Shown here: one piece after another, positions 24,897 through 34,847 of the stretch
How positions within the stretch are numbered: the stretch's first letter is position 1
Layout: each line of letters begins with the position of its first letter
Source of the DNA: Microvirga lupini
GTDB taxonomy: Bacteria > Pseudomonadota > Alphaproteobacteria > Rhizobiales > Beijerinckiaceae
Direction of reading: 5' to 3'
Assembly (NCBI RefSeq): GCF_014191055.1
Contig: NZ_JACHWB010000001.1
Coordinates: 1,375,973-1,439,972, forward strand
Length of the DNA: 64,000 nucleotides
The notes under the pieces: model-generated
What the model was told of the DNA's origin: nothing
Databases searched by the model: none
Seen by the model: only the letters and a program-made list of their open reading frames with translations
Program-made: the position numbers and the translations under genes

Positions 24897-27566
24897 ATGA
24901 GCGGCGCCAACGAACTTCGGTCCATCAACGCAATCCGGTCGACCTTCCTCGATTACTTTGCCAGGAACGGCCACGAGGTGGTGGCCTCGAGCCCGCTCGT
25001 GCCGCGCAACGACCCGACCCTGATGTTCACGAATGCCGGCATGGTGCAGTTCAAGAACGTCTTCACCGGGGTTGAGAAGCGCCCCTACAGCACGGCGGCG
25101 ACGTCTCAGAAATGCGTTCGCGCCGGCGGCAAGCACAATGACCTCGACAATGTGGGCTACACGGCGCGCCACCACACGTTCTTCGAGATGCTCGGCAACT
25201 TCTCCTTCGGTGATTACTTCAAGGAGCGGGCGATCGAGCTTGCCTGGAACCTGATCACCAAGGAGTTCGACCTGCCGAAGGACAAGCTCCTCGTCACCGT
25301 CTATCACACGGACGATGAGGCCGCCGACCTCTGGAAGAAGATCGCCGGGTTCTCGGATTCCAAGATCATCCGCATCCCGACCTCCGACAATTTCTGGCAG
25401 ATGGGCGATACCGGCCCCTGCGGCCCGTGCTCGGAGATCTTCATCGACCAGGGCGACAAGCTCTGGGGCGGCCCTCCCGGCAGCCCGGAGGAGGACGGTG
25501 ACCGGTTCCTCGAGTTCTGGAACCTCGTGTTCATGCAGTACGAGCAGATCGAGCCCGGCAATCGCATCGCGCTGCCCAAACCCTCCATCGACACCGGCAT
25601 GGGCCTCGAGCGCGTCGCCGCGATCCTGCAGGGCGTGCATTCGAACTACGACACGGATCTGTTCCGCACCCTCATCGAGGCGGTGGCTCACGCCACCGGC
25701 GTCGCGCCGGAAGGCGACCGCAAGGTCTCGCATCGCGTGATCGCCGATCACCTGCGCACCTCCTGCTTCCTGGTCGCGGATGGCGTCCTTCCCTCTAACG
25801 AAGGCCGCGGCTACGTGCTCCGCCGCATCATGCGCCGCGCCATGCGCCATGCGCAGTTGCTCGGCGCCAAGGAGCCGCTCATGTACCGCCTCGTGCCGGC
25901 TCTCGTGCGCGAGATGGGGCTGGCCTATCCCGAGCTGATCCGTGCCGAGGCGCTGATCGTCGAGACCCTGCGGCTCGAAGAGACACGCTTCCGCAAAACC
26001 CTGGAGCGCGGCCTCATCATCCTCGACGAGGAGACCCGTAATCTCGGCGAGGGGCAGAGCCTCTCCGGGGACACGGCCTTCACCCTCTATGACACCTACG
26101 GCTTCCCGCTCGACCTGACGCAGGATGCGTTGAAGCCCCGCGGTATCGGCGTCGACACGGACGCCTTCAACGCCGCCATGCAGCGCCAGCGCGAGAAGGC
26201 CCGTGCGGCTTGGTCCGGCTCGGGCGAGGCGGCGACGGAGACCGTGTGGTTCTCCGTGAAGGAGCGCACCGGCGCCACCGAGTTCCTCGGCTACGACACA
26301 GAGACCGCCGAGGGCATCGTCCTGGCGCTGCTCAAGGATGGCCAGGAAGTCTCCGAGCTGAAGGCTGGTGAAAGCGGCCTCGTGGTGCTCAACCAGACCC
26401 CGTTCTATGGCGAGTCCGGCGGCCAGGTCGGCGATACCGGCGTGATGCAGGGCGAGGGCGCTCGCCTGTTCGTGACCGGCACCGAGAAGAAGCTCGGCGA
26501 CCTGTTCGTGCATCACGTCACCGTGGAGCATGGCCCGCTGAAGCTCAACCAGTCGCTGGAGCTGGTCGTCGATCACGCGCGGCGTTCGGCCGTCCGTTCC
26601 AATCACTCGGCCACCCACCTGCTGCACGAAGCCCTGCGCCAAGTGCTCGGCGACCACGTGGCCCAGAAGGGCTCGCTGGTCGCGCCCGACCGCCTGCGCT
26701 TCGACTTCAGCCATCCGAAGCCCATCGAGGATGCGGAACTCGCCAAGGTCGAGGAGATCGCCAACAAGGTGTTGCTCCAGAACGCGCCGGTGGTCACCAA
26801 GCTCATGGCGGTCGACGAGGCGATCGAATCCGGCGCCCGCGCGCTCTTCGGCGAAAAGTACGGTGACGAGGTCCGCGTTGTTTCCATGGGCAAGGCCGAC
26901 GACAACAAAACCTTCTCGGTCGAGCTCTGCGGCGGCACGCACGTGAACCGCACCGGCGATATCGGCGTCGTCACCATCGTGGGCGAGAGCGCGGTCGCGG
27001 CCGGCGTCCGCCGCCTCGAGGCCATGACGGGCGATGCCGCCCGCCGCTACCTCACTGATGAGAGCCGCCGCTTACGCGAGGTGGCAAGCCTCCTGAAGAC
27101 GCCGGTGGAGGAGGTCTCGGCCCGCTTGAGCGCGCTCCTCGAGGAGCGCCGCAAGCTGGAGCGCGATCTCGCCGAGGCCCGGCGCAAGCTCGCCATGGGC
27201 GGCGGTGCGTCCGGCGGCGGCGATCCGGTCAAGGACGTGGCCGGCATCAAGCTCATGGCGCGCGCGGTCACGGGTGTCGAGATGAAGGATCTCAAGAGCC
27301 TCGCCGACGAGGGCAAGAAGCGCCTCGGCTCCGGCGTGGTTGCGATCATCGGCGTGGCGGACGACGGTAAGGCAGGCATTGTGGTCGGCGTCACCGACGA
27401 CCTGACCGACAAGGTCGATGCGGTCAGCCTCGTGCGGGTGGGCTCGGAGAAGCTCGGCGGCAAGGGCGGCGGCGGACGCCGCGACATGGCCCAAGCCGGC
27501 GGCCCCGACGGTGCCCAGGCGGAAGCAGCGCTGGCGGCCATCGAGGCGGCACTGGCGGCGGCTTAA
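24897..27566 (+). CDS. alaS: Alanine--tRNA ligase
   Basis: An 889-residue class II aminoacyl-tRNA synthetase that charges tRNA-Ala. The N-terminal catalytic domain has [19 protein letters not shown] and [11 protein letters not shown]. The editing domain has zinc ligands HSATH (in [12 protein letters not shown]) and CGGTHV. The C-terminal part has a coiled coil and a glycine-rich oligomerisation tail ([16 protein letters not shown]). Length and domain order are standard. The start [14 protein letters not shown] is family-like. The recA-alaS order is conserved in many alphaproteobacteria. Confidence 0.98.
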   Translation: MSGANELRSINAIRSTFLDYFARNGHEVVASSPLVPRNDPTLMFTNAGMVQFKNVFTGVEKRPYSTAATSQKCVRAGGKHNDLDNVGYTARHHTFFEMLGNFSFGDYFKERAIELAWNLITKEFDLPKDKLLVTVYHTDDEAADLWKKIAGFSDSKIIRIPTSDNFWQMGDTGPCGPCSEIFIDQGDKLWGGPPGSPEEDGDRFLEFWNLVFMQYEQIEPGNRIALPKPSIDTGMGLERVAAILQGVHSNYDTDLFRTLIEAVAHATGVAPEGDRKVSHRVIADHLRTSCFLVADGVLPSNEGRGYVLRRIMRRAMRHAQLLGAKEPLMYRLVPALVREMGLAYPELIRAEALIVETLRLEETRFRKTLERGLIILDEETRNLGEGQSLSGDTAFTLYDTYGFPLDLTQDALKPRGIGVDTDAFNAAMQRQREKARAAWSGSGEAATETVWFSVKERTGATEFLGYDTETAEGIVLALLKDGQEVSELKAGESGLVVLNQTPFYGESGGQVGDTGVMQGEGARLFVTGTEKKLGDLFVHHVTVEHGPLKLNQSLELVVDHARRSAVRSNHSATHLLHEALRQVLGDHVAQKGSLVAPDRLRFDFSHPKPIEDAELAKVEEIANKVLLQNAPVVTKLMAVDEAIESGARALFGEKYGDEVRVVSMGKADDNKTFSVELCGGTHVNRTGDIGVVTIVGESAVAAGVRRLEAMTGDAARRYLTDESRRLREVASLLKTPVEEVSARLSALLEERRKLERDLAEARRKLAMGGGASGGGDPVKDVAGIKLMARAVTGVEMKDLKSLADEGKKRLGSGVVAIIGVADDGKAGIVVGVTDDLTDKVDAVSLVRVGSEKLGGKGGGGRRDMAQAGGPDGAQAEAALAAIEAALAAA

Positions 27567-27624
27567 GAACAAGTGCCATCCCGGACGGCAGAGGCCGGTC
27601 CGGGATCGCTCGACGTTTAGAGCG

Positions 27625-28908
27625 TCAGTTCTTCGTCACGCGCCAGATCGTGTTCGACAGATCGTCGGCCACGATCAGGGCGCCCTTTGGGTCCAGTGTC
27701 ACCCCAACCGGGCGTCCCCGCGTGTTGCCGTCGTCGACCAGGAAGCCGGACACGAAGTCGATCGGCTCACCAGCAGGCTTGCCGTCGCGGAATGGGACGA
27801 AGACCACCTTGTAACCCACCGGAGCGCTGCGGTTCCAGCTGCCGTGCATGCCCACAAACACGCCATCGGCGAAATTTTCGCCCATGACCGGGCTCGAGAA
27901 GGCGACGCCCAGCGCTGCCACGTGGGATCCCAGGGCGTAGTCCGGGCGGATCGCCGCTGCGACCTTTTCTGGATCCTGCGGCTGCGCGCGCGGATCGACG
28001 TTCTGGCCCCAATAGCTGTAGGGCCATCCGTAAAAACCGCCTTCCTTCACCGAGGTCAGATAATCGGGAACAAGGTCGGGGCCGATTTCGTCCCGTTCAT
28101 TCACAACCGCCCAGAGCTGTCCCGAACCAGGCTGGATGGTCAGCGCCGTGGGATTGCGAAGGCCGGTCGCATAAGGCCTGTGCGCGCCCGTCTGGGCGTC
28201 GATCTGCCAGATCATCGCCCGGTCTTCCTCGGCGTCCATCCCGCGCTCGGTGATGTTGCTGTTGGACCCGATGCCCACATAAAGAAAGCGCCCGTCCGCG
28301 CTGGCGGTCATGGCCTTCGTCCAGTGATGATTGATCACTGCCGGGAGATCCGCGACCTTGGTGGGAGGCGCACTCGCCTTTGTGTCGCCGTCACGATAGT
28401 CGAAGCGTACCAGCTCATCCTGATTGGCCACGTAGATGGCCCCGTTGACGAACGCGAGACCGTAAGGCGCGTTGAGGTTGTCGGCGAAGACGCCCTGCAG
28501 TTCATACGTGCCGTCGCCATCGGCGTCGCGCAGCAGGGTCAGACGATTGCCGCCTTTCACCGAGCTCTTACCGAGGCTCTTGATGTAGCCCGCGATCAGG
28601 TCCTTGGGGCGCAGCGTCGGCGCATAGCCGCCGGATCCCTCGGCCACCAGAATATCGCCGTTGGGAAGAACCAGGGTCTGGCGCGGGATCTTGAGGTCCG
28701 TGGCGATGGGTTGAATCTTGTAGCCCTGCGGCACCTTCGGGAGGTCGTTGCCCCAGTTGGCCGGCCGCGGGATTTTCATGCTGGGCAACAAGCCGCGCTG
28801 CGGCTCGGGCAAGTTCGGGTTCGGGCCGAATTGCTGTTGTTGGGCTTCTGCGTTGCTGGCAGAGAGAGCGATGGCCAAGGTGCCGATGAGGAGGGTCGAG
28901 TGGATCAT
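27625..28908 (-). CDS. Secreted sorbosone-dehydrogenase-like (PQQ-type glucose/sorbosone dehydrogenase fold) protein
   Basis: A 427-residue periplasmic beta-propeller protein. A signal peptide (MIHSTLLIGTLAIALSASNAEA) is followed by the glucose/sorbosone dehydrogenase fold: LPNGDILVAEGSGG, DADGDGTYELQGVF, NAPYGLAFVNGAIYVAN, ATGLRNPTALTIQPGSG and YGWPYSYWGQNVDPR. Related enzymes oxidise aldoses or L-sorbosone with PQQ; the true substrate here is unknown. The ATG at 28908 overlaps the stop of the upstream DUF2231 gene by 4 bp. The 98 further codons of the longer frame are a shadow of that gene. Confidence 0.88.
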   Translation of the reverse strand: MIHSTLLIGTLAIALSASNAEAQQQQFGPNPNLPEPQRGLLPSMKIPRPANWGNDLPKVPQGYKIQPIATDLKIPRQTLVLPNGDILVAEGSGGYAPTLRPKDLIAGYIKSLGKSSVKGGNRLTLLRDADGDGTYELQGVFADNLNAPYGLAFVNGAIYVANQDELVRFDYRDGDTKASAPPTKVADLPAVINHHWTKAMTASADGRFLYVGIGSNSNITERGMDAEEDRAMIWQIDAQTGAHRPYATGLRNPTALTIQPGSGQLWAVVNERDEIGPDLVPDYLTSVKEGGFYGWPYSYWGQNVDPRAQPQDPEKVAAAIRPDYALGSHVAALGVAFSSPVMGENFADGVFVGMHGSWNRSAPVGYKVVFVPFRDGKPAGEPIDFVSGFLVDDGNTRGRPVGVTLDPKGALIVADDLSNTIWRVTKN

Positions 28909-29336
28909 TTCACCTCTCCTGTGCGAAATCCGGAATAGCCGACCCAGGCAGCCACGAGGGCGAGCAGCGTCGTGATGGCCGAGAGGTAGAGACCTTCCGG
29001 CATGGTGGCCCAGGCGTCCTTCGCGTGGATGAGAGCGTTGACGAAGCCGAGCCCCCACATGGCGAGCAGCACGATGAAGTAGACGACCAGCCGTCCCTTG
29101 CGGGCCGGTCCCCGGCGAAACAGGTTGATCAGAGCCCAAAGCAGGGCGAAGCCGCCGCCGACCAGCCCGCCGGCGATGAGCCAGGACGAGAAATTGGCCC
29201 ATTGGATGTGGAAACTTGCCCGGTAGGCGAGGTCGCTCGCCAGGGCTCCCGCGAACAGGGGAAGCGGAAAGGCGAGAAGGATGGCATGAAGAGGATGGAG
29301 CGGCCTCAGATCACCTGAGTGGGATAGGGCAACCAC
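28905..29336 (-). CDS. DUF2231-family membrane protein
   Basis: A 143-residue inner-membrane protein with four hydrophobic helices and the family start HPLHAILLAFPLPLFAGALASDLAY. DUF2231 proteins often accompany dehydrogenases of the sorbosone type and may serve as membrane anchors or electron-transfer partners; no heme ligand pair is certain. The start is GTG at 29336 with a strong GGGAGGAAA ribosome site. It overlaps the downstream sorbosone-dehydrogenase-like gene by 4 bp, so the two form one operon. Confidence 0.88.
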   Translation of the reverse strand: MVALSHSGDLRPLHPLHAILLAFPLPLFAGALASDLAYRASFHIQWANFSSWLIAGGLVGGGFALLWALINLFRRGPARKGRLVVYFIVLLAMWGLGFVNALIHAKDAWATMPEGLYLSAITTLLALVAAWVGYSGFRTGEVK

Positions 29337-29540
29337 AGCGTTTCCTCCCGTGCCTGAAACCGGCCGCGGGTCCCGCGGCCGGCGAATGTTCGGGAGTCAA
29401 TGCGTCAGCGGCCTTGAGGTTTCGGAAAAGAATCCGCAAGCCCTGATCACGCTCACTGAGAGGCTCCTGCTCTGGAGGCTTTCAATGCCACGCTCTGCGG
29501 CATTCTCCGACGACAGCGGGAGAGCTTCCGCCAAACGCCT

Positions 29541-30002
29541 TCAATCGTGGTCCGGGTGCTGCCGCGAAGCCATCTTCGCCAACTGTTCGGGGGAGGAGCC
29601 ATCCTCCGTCCGCTCGCCGGGCAGGGTGTGCAGCATTTCGAAAACCGGGATCCTGCTCTCGATGCCATACTGGATTTCCGGCGTGACCCGGCCCGGGTCG
29701 TCGAGGCTGCCGATCGAGACAGTGATGCGGTCGTTCTCCAGGTAGGAATAGGTCAGCGGCGTGCCGCAATCCCGGCAGAACCCGCGCTCGACCGCTTCCG
29801 AGCTCCGGAAGATCCCCGGCTCGCCCTTCGTCCAGACCAGATCCTTGCGCGGCACGCCGGTGAGCGGCGCGAAGTAATTGCCGAAGGCCTTCTGGCACAT
29901 GCGGCAATGGCAGATGCTGGCATGGGTCGGCTCGGACATCAGCGCATAGCGCACCCCGCCGCACTGACAGCCTCCGGTCATGATGGGTTTGGAGTTGGGC
30001 AT
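29541..30002 (-). CDS. GFA-family (CENP-V/GFA domain) zinc protein
   Basis: A 153-residue protein of the glutathione-dependent formaldehyde-activating (GFA) domain family. Zinc ligands are visible as C12-x-C14 (GGCQCGGVRY), C31-x-C33-x2-C36 (CHCRMCQKAF) and C76-x2-C79 (FCRDCGTPL). Most members are of unknown function, and Gfa activity itself is disputed, so the name is only a family label. Cytoplasmic. Its start lies 22 bp from the end of the probable immunity gene on the same strand. The 204-bp gap between its stop and the DUF2231 gene holds nothing recognisable. Confidence 0.9.
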   Translation of the reverse strand: MPNSKPIMTGGCQCGGVRYALMSEPTHASICHCRMCQKAFGNYFAPLTGVPRKDLVWTKGEPGIFRSSEAVERGFCRDCGTPLTYSYLENDRITVSIGSLDDPGRVTPEIQYGIESRIPVFEMLHTLPGERTEDGSSPEQLAKMASRQHPDHD

Positions 30003-30023
30003 GATCTTAGTCTCTCGTTGGAT

Positions 30024-30407
30024 TCAAGAAGGTGGCGTCCAGGCATACTGGGGCAGGGCGAACCATAAGCCACCGGGATCCTCGTTCTGCGCACCGTTGG
30101 CGAGCCATTCGCGAACGACATTCTCGACGATCTCCTCTGGACGCGAGCCATACTGCCGCTGCACGATCCAGTCATGCGGCCCGTCAGACCCGCCGCCGAA
30201 AACCGGCACGGCTCCGCGTGAGAGCAACTCTGCGATGCAGCGGTGGACATAATCGGTCAAAGCGTCGCCTTCGAGGTCGAAACCGCGACGTGCTCCCGGC
30301 ACAATCTGCCACATGCCGACTGCATCGACCGGCAACTCGCTTGCAACCTCCAAAATATGCTCGCTGATCGTATTGCCGTAAAACTTGTGTCTTGGTTCGC
30401 CGATCAT
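30024..30407 (-). CDS. Probable immunity protein of a polymorphic-toxin locus
   Basis: A 127-residue acidic soluble protein not recognised by name. It starts with an ATGA overlap on the stop of the toxin-like reading frame, the coupling expected of a toxin-immunity pair. Its composition (many D/E, W and G; GGGSDGPHDWIVQRQ, EEIVENVVREWLANG) fits immunity proteins, but no family motif can be named. The lower GC of this stretch compared with neighbours suggests horizontal acquisition. The immunity role is inferred from position only. Confidence 0.55.
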   Translation of the reverse strand: MIGEPRHKFYGNTISEHILEVASELPVDAVGMWQIVPGARRGFDLEGDALTDYVHRCIAELLSRGAVPVFGGGSDGPHDWIVQRQYGSRPEEIVENVVREWLANGAQNEDPGGLWFALPQYAWTPPS

Positions 30408-31164
30408 TTCTTCTGAACTTTGTAGCCGTTGTTGATTTGCGGGCTATCGTTTCTGATCACATCAATAGTGATGCCATTCTGCTCGCTCCGCCGAATGCCG
30501 AAAATCGAACCATCCGGTCGGCGGTACCATTGGCCTCTGTAGCCGGGTGGAGAAGGTATCAGTTCCGCGCCAGGACTTATATTGTCGAGAACATCGCGAA
30601 ACTCTTCGCGAGACACTGTCCGAACATCCGATTTAGCACGCGCATTTCGTGTCCCTATGGGTTGCCCATTTCGACGCATGATTTCGTGCATAGCTTGCGA
30701 AGCCAGCTCTCCCGTTCCTAGCTCCCTCAAACGCGCAGCCGCTTGTTGGGCTTCCGACTGGTTCGCTAGAATGCGTCCTTCGACGCCTTCATAGATGCTG
30801 GGTTTAGGTTTCCATAACGGATCGCGTCTCTGAACCTCGCGGACCAGCGCACGAGCCGGCGCGGCGGTTACGTCCAGACGTGCTTCCTGTGCCGGTGTGA
30901 CGGCATGTGCCCGACCGCCAATGATCCGGTGACCGACGGGAGACGGCGTGGTTTGCGTTGAGCATACTCCGAGCGGGGTCCGCCTCCATTACCTCCGCTC
31001 GTCCATTGTCCACCGTCAGAGTTGCCGGCAGGGACGCATGGCTGGTTCGGGTTATACTGCTTGAGGGCTCTTGAAATAAGCAGCCGTCGCACTTCCAGCT
31101 GGGCGACAGCGAATGCATAGCGAGCCTTCAGCAACATATTCTGCGAATCGGCGGATCGAAACAT
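30404..31164 (-). pseudogene. Frameshifted polymorphic-toxin-like gene (GGQWT linker type)
   Basis: Two open frames together read as one protein of about 250 residues. From ATG 31164 the first frame gives a helical N-terminus (LLKARYAFAVAQLEVRRLLI) and the linker YNPNQPCVPAGNSDGGQWTS, typical of Hyphomicrobiales toxin-delivery proteins, and stops at 30868. The second frame, offset as if one base were lost, runs through AVTPAQEARLDV, DPLWKPKPSIYEGVEGRI and AAARLRELGTGELASQAM, and ends in a compact C-terminal domain (GQWYRRPDGSIFGIRRS) at 30404. The break lies somewhere in about 30870-31050. The C-terminal domain resembles polymorphic-toxin tips but I cannot name the nuclease or other activity. 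The gene is either a pseudogene, needs a -1 frameshift, or carries a sequencing error. Confidence 0.65.
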
Positions 31165-31246
31165 CCAGAAACAACCTCAGCAAATAAATGTATTGTTAGA
31201 ACAAATCATGAATATTGTCAAGCTTCGGACTGAAGAAAAGGGCAAC

Positions 31247-31274
31247 AAAAAGCCCGGCACATGGCCGGGCTTTT
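31247..31274 (-). terminator. Intrinsic terminator of icd
   Basis: An 11-bp perfect stem (AAAAGCCCGGC / GCCGGGCTTTT) with a 5-base loop. Read on the minus strand it is followed by TTTTTG, 30 bp after the icd stop. Confidence 0.88.
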
Positions 31275-31303
31275 CATCATTCCAGAGCTTGAAGGCGCTT
31301 CGA

Positions 31304-32518
31304 TTAAGCCGCCATCGCCTTTTTGAGGTTCTCGTCGATCTTGTCGAGGAAGCCGGTGGTGGAGAGCCACTTCTGCTCGGCGCCAACGAGCAGCGCGAGG
31401 TCCTTGGTCATGTAGCCGGCCTCGACCGTGTCGATGCAGACCTTCTCGAGGGTCTGGGCGAAGCGGGCGAGCTCCTCGTTGTTGTCGAGCTTGGCGCGGT
31501 GTGCGAGGCCGCGGGTCCAGGCGAAGATCGACGCGATGGAGTTCGTCGAGGTCTCCTTGCCCTTCTGGTGCTCGCGGTAGTGGCGGGTCACGGTGCCGTG
31601 GGCGGCTTCCGCCTCGACGGTCTGGCCGTCCGGCGTCATCAGCACGGAGGTCATGAGGCCGAGCGAGCCGAAGCCCTGGGCCACGGTGTCGGACTGCACG
31701 TCGCCGTCGTAGTTCTTGCACGCCCACACATAGCCGCCCGACCACTTGAGGGCCGAGGCCACCATGTCGTCGATGAGGCGGTGCTCGTAATGGATGCCGG
31801 CGGCATCGAACTTCGCCTTGAACTCGTTGTCGTACACCTCCTGGAAGATGTCCTTGAAGCGGCCGTCATAGGCCTTGAGGATCGTGTTCTTCGTGGAGAG
31901 GTAGACCGGGTACTTGCGGTTCAGGCCATAGTTGAGCGAGGCGCGGGCGAAGTCGCGGATCGACTCGTCGAGGTTGTACATGCCCATGGCGACACCGGCA
32001 TCCGGGAACTTGAAGATTTCCTTCTCGATGACCGTGCCGTCCTCACCCTCGAACTTGATTGTCAGGCGGCCCTTGCCGGGCACCTTGAAGTCCGTGGCCT
32101 TGTACTGGTCGCCAAACGCATGGCGGCCGACGATGATCGGCTGGGTCCAGCCGGGCACGAGGCGCGGAACGTTCTTGCAGATGATCGGCTCGCGGAAGAT
32201 CACGCCGCCGAGGATGTTGCGGATCGTGCCGTTGGGCGACTTCCACATTTCCTTGAGGTTGAACTCCTTCACGCGGGCCTCGTCCGGCGTGATGGTGGCG
32301 CACTTCACGCCGACGCCGTACTTCTTGATCGCCTCGGCGGCCTCGATCGTGACCTTGTCGTTGGTCGCGTCGCGGTGCTCGACGCCCAGGTCGTAGTACT
32401 TCAGGTCGATGTCGAGATAGGGGTGGATCAGCTTGTCTTTGATGAACTGCCAAATGATGCGGGTCATCTCGTCGCCGTCGAGCTCGACGACCGGATTGGC
32501 AACCTTGATCTTCGCCAT
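31304..32518 (-). CDS. icd: NADP-dependent isocitrate dehydrogenase
   Basis: A 404-residue TCA-cycle enzyme converting isocitrate to 2-oxoglutarate with NADPH formation. It belongs to the eukaryotic-type subfamily common in alphaproteobacteria (about 404 residues). Signatures are [31 protein letters not shown] (substrate loop), [20 protein letters not shown] (metal-binding aspartates) and [17 protein letters not shown]. The ATG at 32518 gives the standard [18 protein letters not shown] start; the longer open frame upstream is not part of the protein. A terminator follows. Confidence 0.97.
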   Translation of the reverse strand: MAKIKVANPVVELDGDEMTRIIWQFIKDKLIHPYLDIDLKYYDLGVEHRDATNDKVTIEAAEAIKKYGVGVKCATITPDEARVKEFNLKEMWKSPNGTIRNILGGVIFREPIICKNVPRLVPGWTQPIIVGRHAFGDQYKATDFKVPGKGRLTIKFEGEDGTVIEKEIFKFPDAGVAMGMYNLDESIRDFARASLNYGLNRKYPVYLSTKNTILKAYDGRFKDIFQEVYDNEFKAKFDAAGIHYEHRLIDDMVASALKWSGGYVWACKNYDGDVQSDTVAQGFGSLGLMTSVLMTPDGQTVEAEAAHGTVTRHYREHQKGKETSTNSIASIFAWTRGLAHRAKLDNNEELARFAQTLEKVCIDTVEAGYMTKDLALLVGAEQKWLSTTGFLDKIDENLKKAMAA

Positions 32519-32628
32519 GATCTCACCTTGCGCTTGTAGGGCTGGAACGGACCTGCGCTGCGGCAGGTTGTTGCCGGGGCCTATAGCGCGGTTGAGGCCA
32601 GGGGGGAAGGTGGGGGCAGCAAAGGAAT

Positions 32629-33003
32629 TCAGCCCTGTCCCGCCCGGCGCGGCATTTTCCGGGTCTCGGTGCAGATCACTGCGCTGAAGAGGGAATTCAC
32701 CGTGGCGGCCTTGCTGCGGATGGCCTCCGGGATTCTCACGCTCCTGACCAGGGCGGCGGTCGCCTTGAGGAGCGCCTTGTCGCACAGGCAGGCCCCGCGG
32801 CCGACCCGCTCGTAGCAGAGATCGTGGGCCCGGCAGGCGGCGTCCAGCGCATCGACGGGGGAGGCCCGGTTCAGATCGCCCGCGCCGCACCAGTTTCCGT
32901 GGAAGAGGGGTGTAGCCGTCTCGGGAGATCCGCCGATGGAAGGCGCCGCCACGGCCGGTGGTGCAAGCATCAGGCACAACATTATGATCAGCCTCCAGGG
33001 CAC
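32629..33003 (-). CDS. Secreted phospholipase A2-like protein
   Basis: A 124-residue protein. A signal peptide ([17 protein letters not shown], cleavage near 20) is followed by HGNWCGAG, which resembles the glycine-rich Ca2+ loop, and [20 protein letters not shown], which holds the catalytic His60-Asp61 pair of the phospholipase A2 family (usually CCxxHDxCY, here ACRAHDLCY). Cysteines C39, C57, C63, C72 and C74 could form disulfides. The protein would act in the periplasm or outside the cell on phospholipids. The function is inferred from the motif. It stands upstream of icd, 110 bp away, on the same strand. Confidence 0.75.
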   Translation of the reverse strand: MPWRLIIMLCLMLAPPAVAAPSIGGSPETATPLFHGNWCGAGDLNRASPVDALDAACRAHDLCYERVGRGACLCDKALLKATAALVRSVRIPEAIRSKAATVNSLFSAVICTETRKMPRRAGQG

Positions 33004-33172
33004 TTCATAAACTCCACGCGGTCTTCAAGAAGGGACGGCGATCCGATGGCGGCAGAGGAAAAAATGCCGAGATCTTCCTCCGGTTCCTTGGGCCCGCAAG
33101 GCGGCCAGCGGGATCCAAGTCCGAGACCTGCGGCTCTTCAAGCGCCGGCCAAGGCCGTGAGGGCGACGACCT

Positions 33173-33919
33173 CTAACGGATCTGCTCCAGGACGCGCCGC
33201 AACGGCTCGTCCGAGACCTGGATCAGGCCCGAGGAGGGGTTGTCCATGTCCAGGATCAGGCCGAGCGAGGCCGAGATCAGGAGAGCGGCGACGATGATCG
33301 TGGTGATGATGACCGTGTTCCGGGGCGATCGATAGCCGAAGCTTGCGAAGATCAGAACGAGCCAAGCGATCACGATCACCACAAGGGGCATCGGGATGGT
33401 CCCTCCCGATTGGCCGACGATGAGCCAGCGCTGGTCAAGGACTTCCCGGTAAAGCTGTCGTGCCTCGTTCCAAAGAGACGTCTGCTGATCGTCCGTTACG
33501 CGGATCGCTCTCAGCTTGTTGCCGACTTCCTCCAGTAGAATTTCGGCCTGCCTGTCCGGGTCGACGCCGGAGCTCGCGCTCAGCGCCCGTTCCAGATAGG
33601 CGATGAGCCCTTGATGGGTTTCGTCTCCAATGGATCCCAGGGAGCGGACGGTCTTGTCGAGCAGGATGAGGTCGGTGGCATAGGCGTGGACGCCGTCATC
33701 GACCGCCTGGAAAGTGTTTTTGGCCGAATTCAGCATCAGGCCGAGCACCAAGGATGCTATGACGACGAAGACATTGGCGACGAGCCGGACCGTCGTGTTC
33801 GTATCTTCCTGAAGCTGTTTGGGCGAGAGCCTGACGTGCCAGATCAGGCAACCCAGGGATGCCCCCACCAGGAGGACGAAGGTCACCGCCGCGATCAGGA
33901 CTTCAGCAGCGACGATCAT
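33173..33919 (-). CDS. DUF4239-like membrane protein
   Basis: A 248-residue inner-membrane protein with two N-terminal helices (about 5-27 and 45-62), a long soluble middle (LLDKTVRSLGSIGDETHQGL... WNEARQLYREVLDQRWLIVGQ) and two C-terminal helices (PLVVIVIAWLVLIFASFGY, NTVIITTIIVAALLISASLGLIL in pieces). The arrangement and the PSSGLIQVSDEPLRRVLEQI ending match bestrophin-like DUF4239 proteins, whose function is not established. The ATG at 33919 is used; the upstream 259 codons are a shadow of the methyltransferase gene. It is divergent from that gene. Confidence 0.8.
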   Translation of the reverse strand: MIVAAEVLIAAVTFVLLVGASLGCLIWHVRLSPKQLQEDTNTTVRLVANVFVVIASLVLGLMLNSAKNTFQAVDDGVHAYATDLILLDKTVRSLGSIGDETHQGLIAYLERALSASSGVDPDRQAEILLEEVGNKLRAIRVTDDQQTSLWNEARQLYREVLDQRWLIVGQSGGTIPMPLVVIVIAWLVLIFASFGYRSPRNTVIITTIIVAALLISASLGLILDMDNPSSGLIQVSDEPLRRVLEQIR

Positions 33920-34048
33920 TGTCTCCGGCCTGCCTTTGAACCTGCCAAACCATCTGTGAAGCTTGGGGCGGAAATCAATGTGGCGGGCTAATCCCTTGGG
34001 ATGTATGGGAGGAAACCTTGTGTTAGCCGACCGGAAGCCCAGCCCGCC

Positions 34049-34783
34049 ATGACCCGCCCGATTATCATCCTCGTCGAGCCCCAATTGGCCGAGAACATCG
34101 GCATGGTGGCCCGGGCCATGGCCAATTTCGGGCTCTCGGAATTGCGCCTCGTTTCGCCGCGCAACGGCTGGCCCAAGAAGGGAGCCCATTCGGCCGCCTC
34201 CGGCGCGACCCATGTGCTGGAAGAGGCGACGCTCTACGATACGGTTCGCGAGGCCATCGCCGACCTGAACTTCGTCTTCGCCACCACGGCGCGGGAGCGG
34301 GGGCAGATGAAGCGGGTCTTCGCGCCCGACGCCGCCATGAAGGAGGCGCAGGAGCGGCTCGGGGCAGGTCAGGGCGTCGGCATCCTGTTCGGGCGCGAGC
34401 GCACCGGGCTCGAGAACGACGAGGTGTCGCTGGCGGATGCCATCATCACCTTCCCGGTCGACCCGAAATTCTCCTCGCTCAACCTGGCGCAGGCGGTCCT
34501 TCTCGTCTCTTATGAATGGTACAAGCTCGCCACCGGCGGCGCGCTGCCTTTCGAGGGTGGCAGAATCTCTCCGCCGGCGACGCGGGAGTCGGTGACGTCG
34601 TTCTTCGACTACATCGAGGCCGAGCTCGACGCGGTCAACTTCTATCCCGAGGACAAGAAGCCGATCATGACCCGCAACATGCGGGATATCTTTCACCGCC
34701 TCGAAATGACCGAGCAGGAGGTGCGCACCCTGCGTGGGGCGATTCGTGCCCTTGCGGAAGGGCGCAGGTTGAGAAAACCTTAA
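34049..34783 (+). CDS. TrmJ-like tRNA 2'-O-methyltransferase (SPOUT, TrmH family)
   Basis: A 244-residue SPOUT methyltransferase. The N-terminal IIILVEPQLAENIGMVARAMANFG, the central ILFGRERTGLENDEVSLAD and the knot region FPVDPKFSSLNLAQAVLLVSYE are the three TrmH-family motifs in the TrmJ arrangement; TrmJ methylates the ribose at position 32 of tRNAs. The ATG at 34049 is chosen because similarity begins there. The gene heads a plus-strand run with the hydrolase and murI genes. Confidence 0.9.
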   Translation: MTRPIIILVEPQLAENIGMVARAMANFGLSELRLVSPRNGWPKKGAHSAASGATHVLEEATLYDTVREAIADLNFVFATTARERGQMKRVFAPDAAMKEAQERLGAGQGVGILFGRERTGLENDEVSLADAIITFPVDPKFSSLNLAQAVLLVSYEWYKLATGGALPFEGGRISPPATRESVTSFFDYIEAELDAVNFYPEDKKPIMTRNMRDIFHRLEMTEQEVRTLRGAIRALAEGRRLRKP

Positions 34784-34847
34784 GCAAATCGTGGCTTTAT
34801 AACGCCCGGGCTCTATCTGCCTGAGTGTACTTAAGTTCGAGACGACG

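Noticed and set aside
29350..29745. Plus-strand 131-codon frame next to the GFA gene
   Set aside because: It is antisense to the GFA gene over most of its length and has no recognisable domain.
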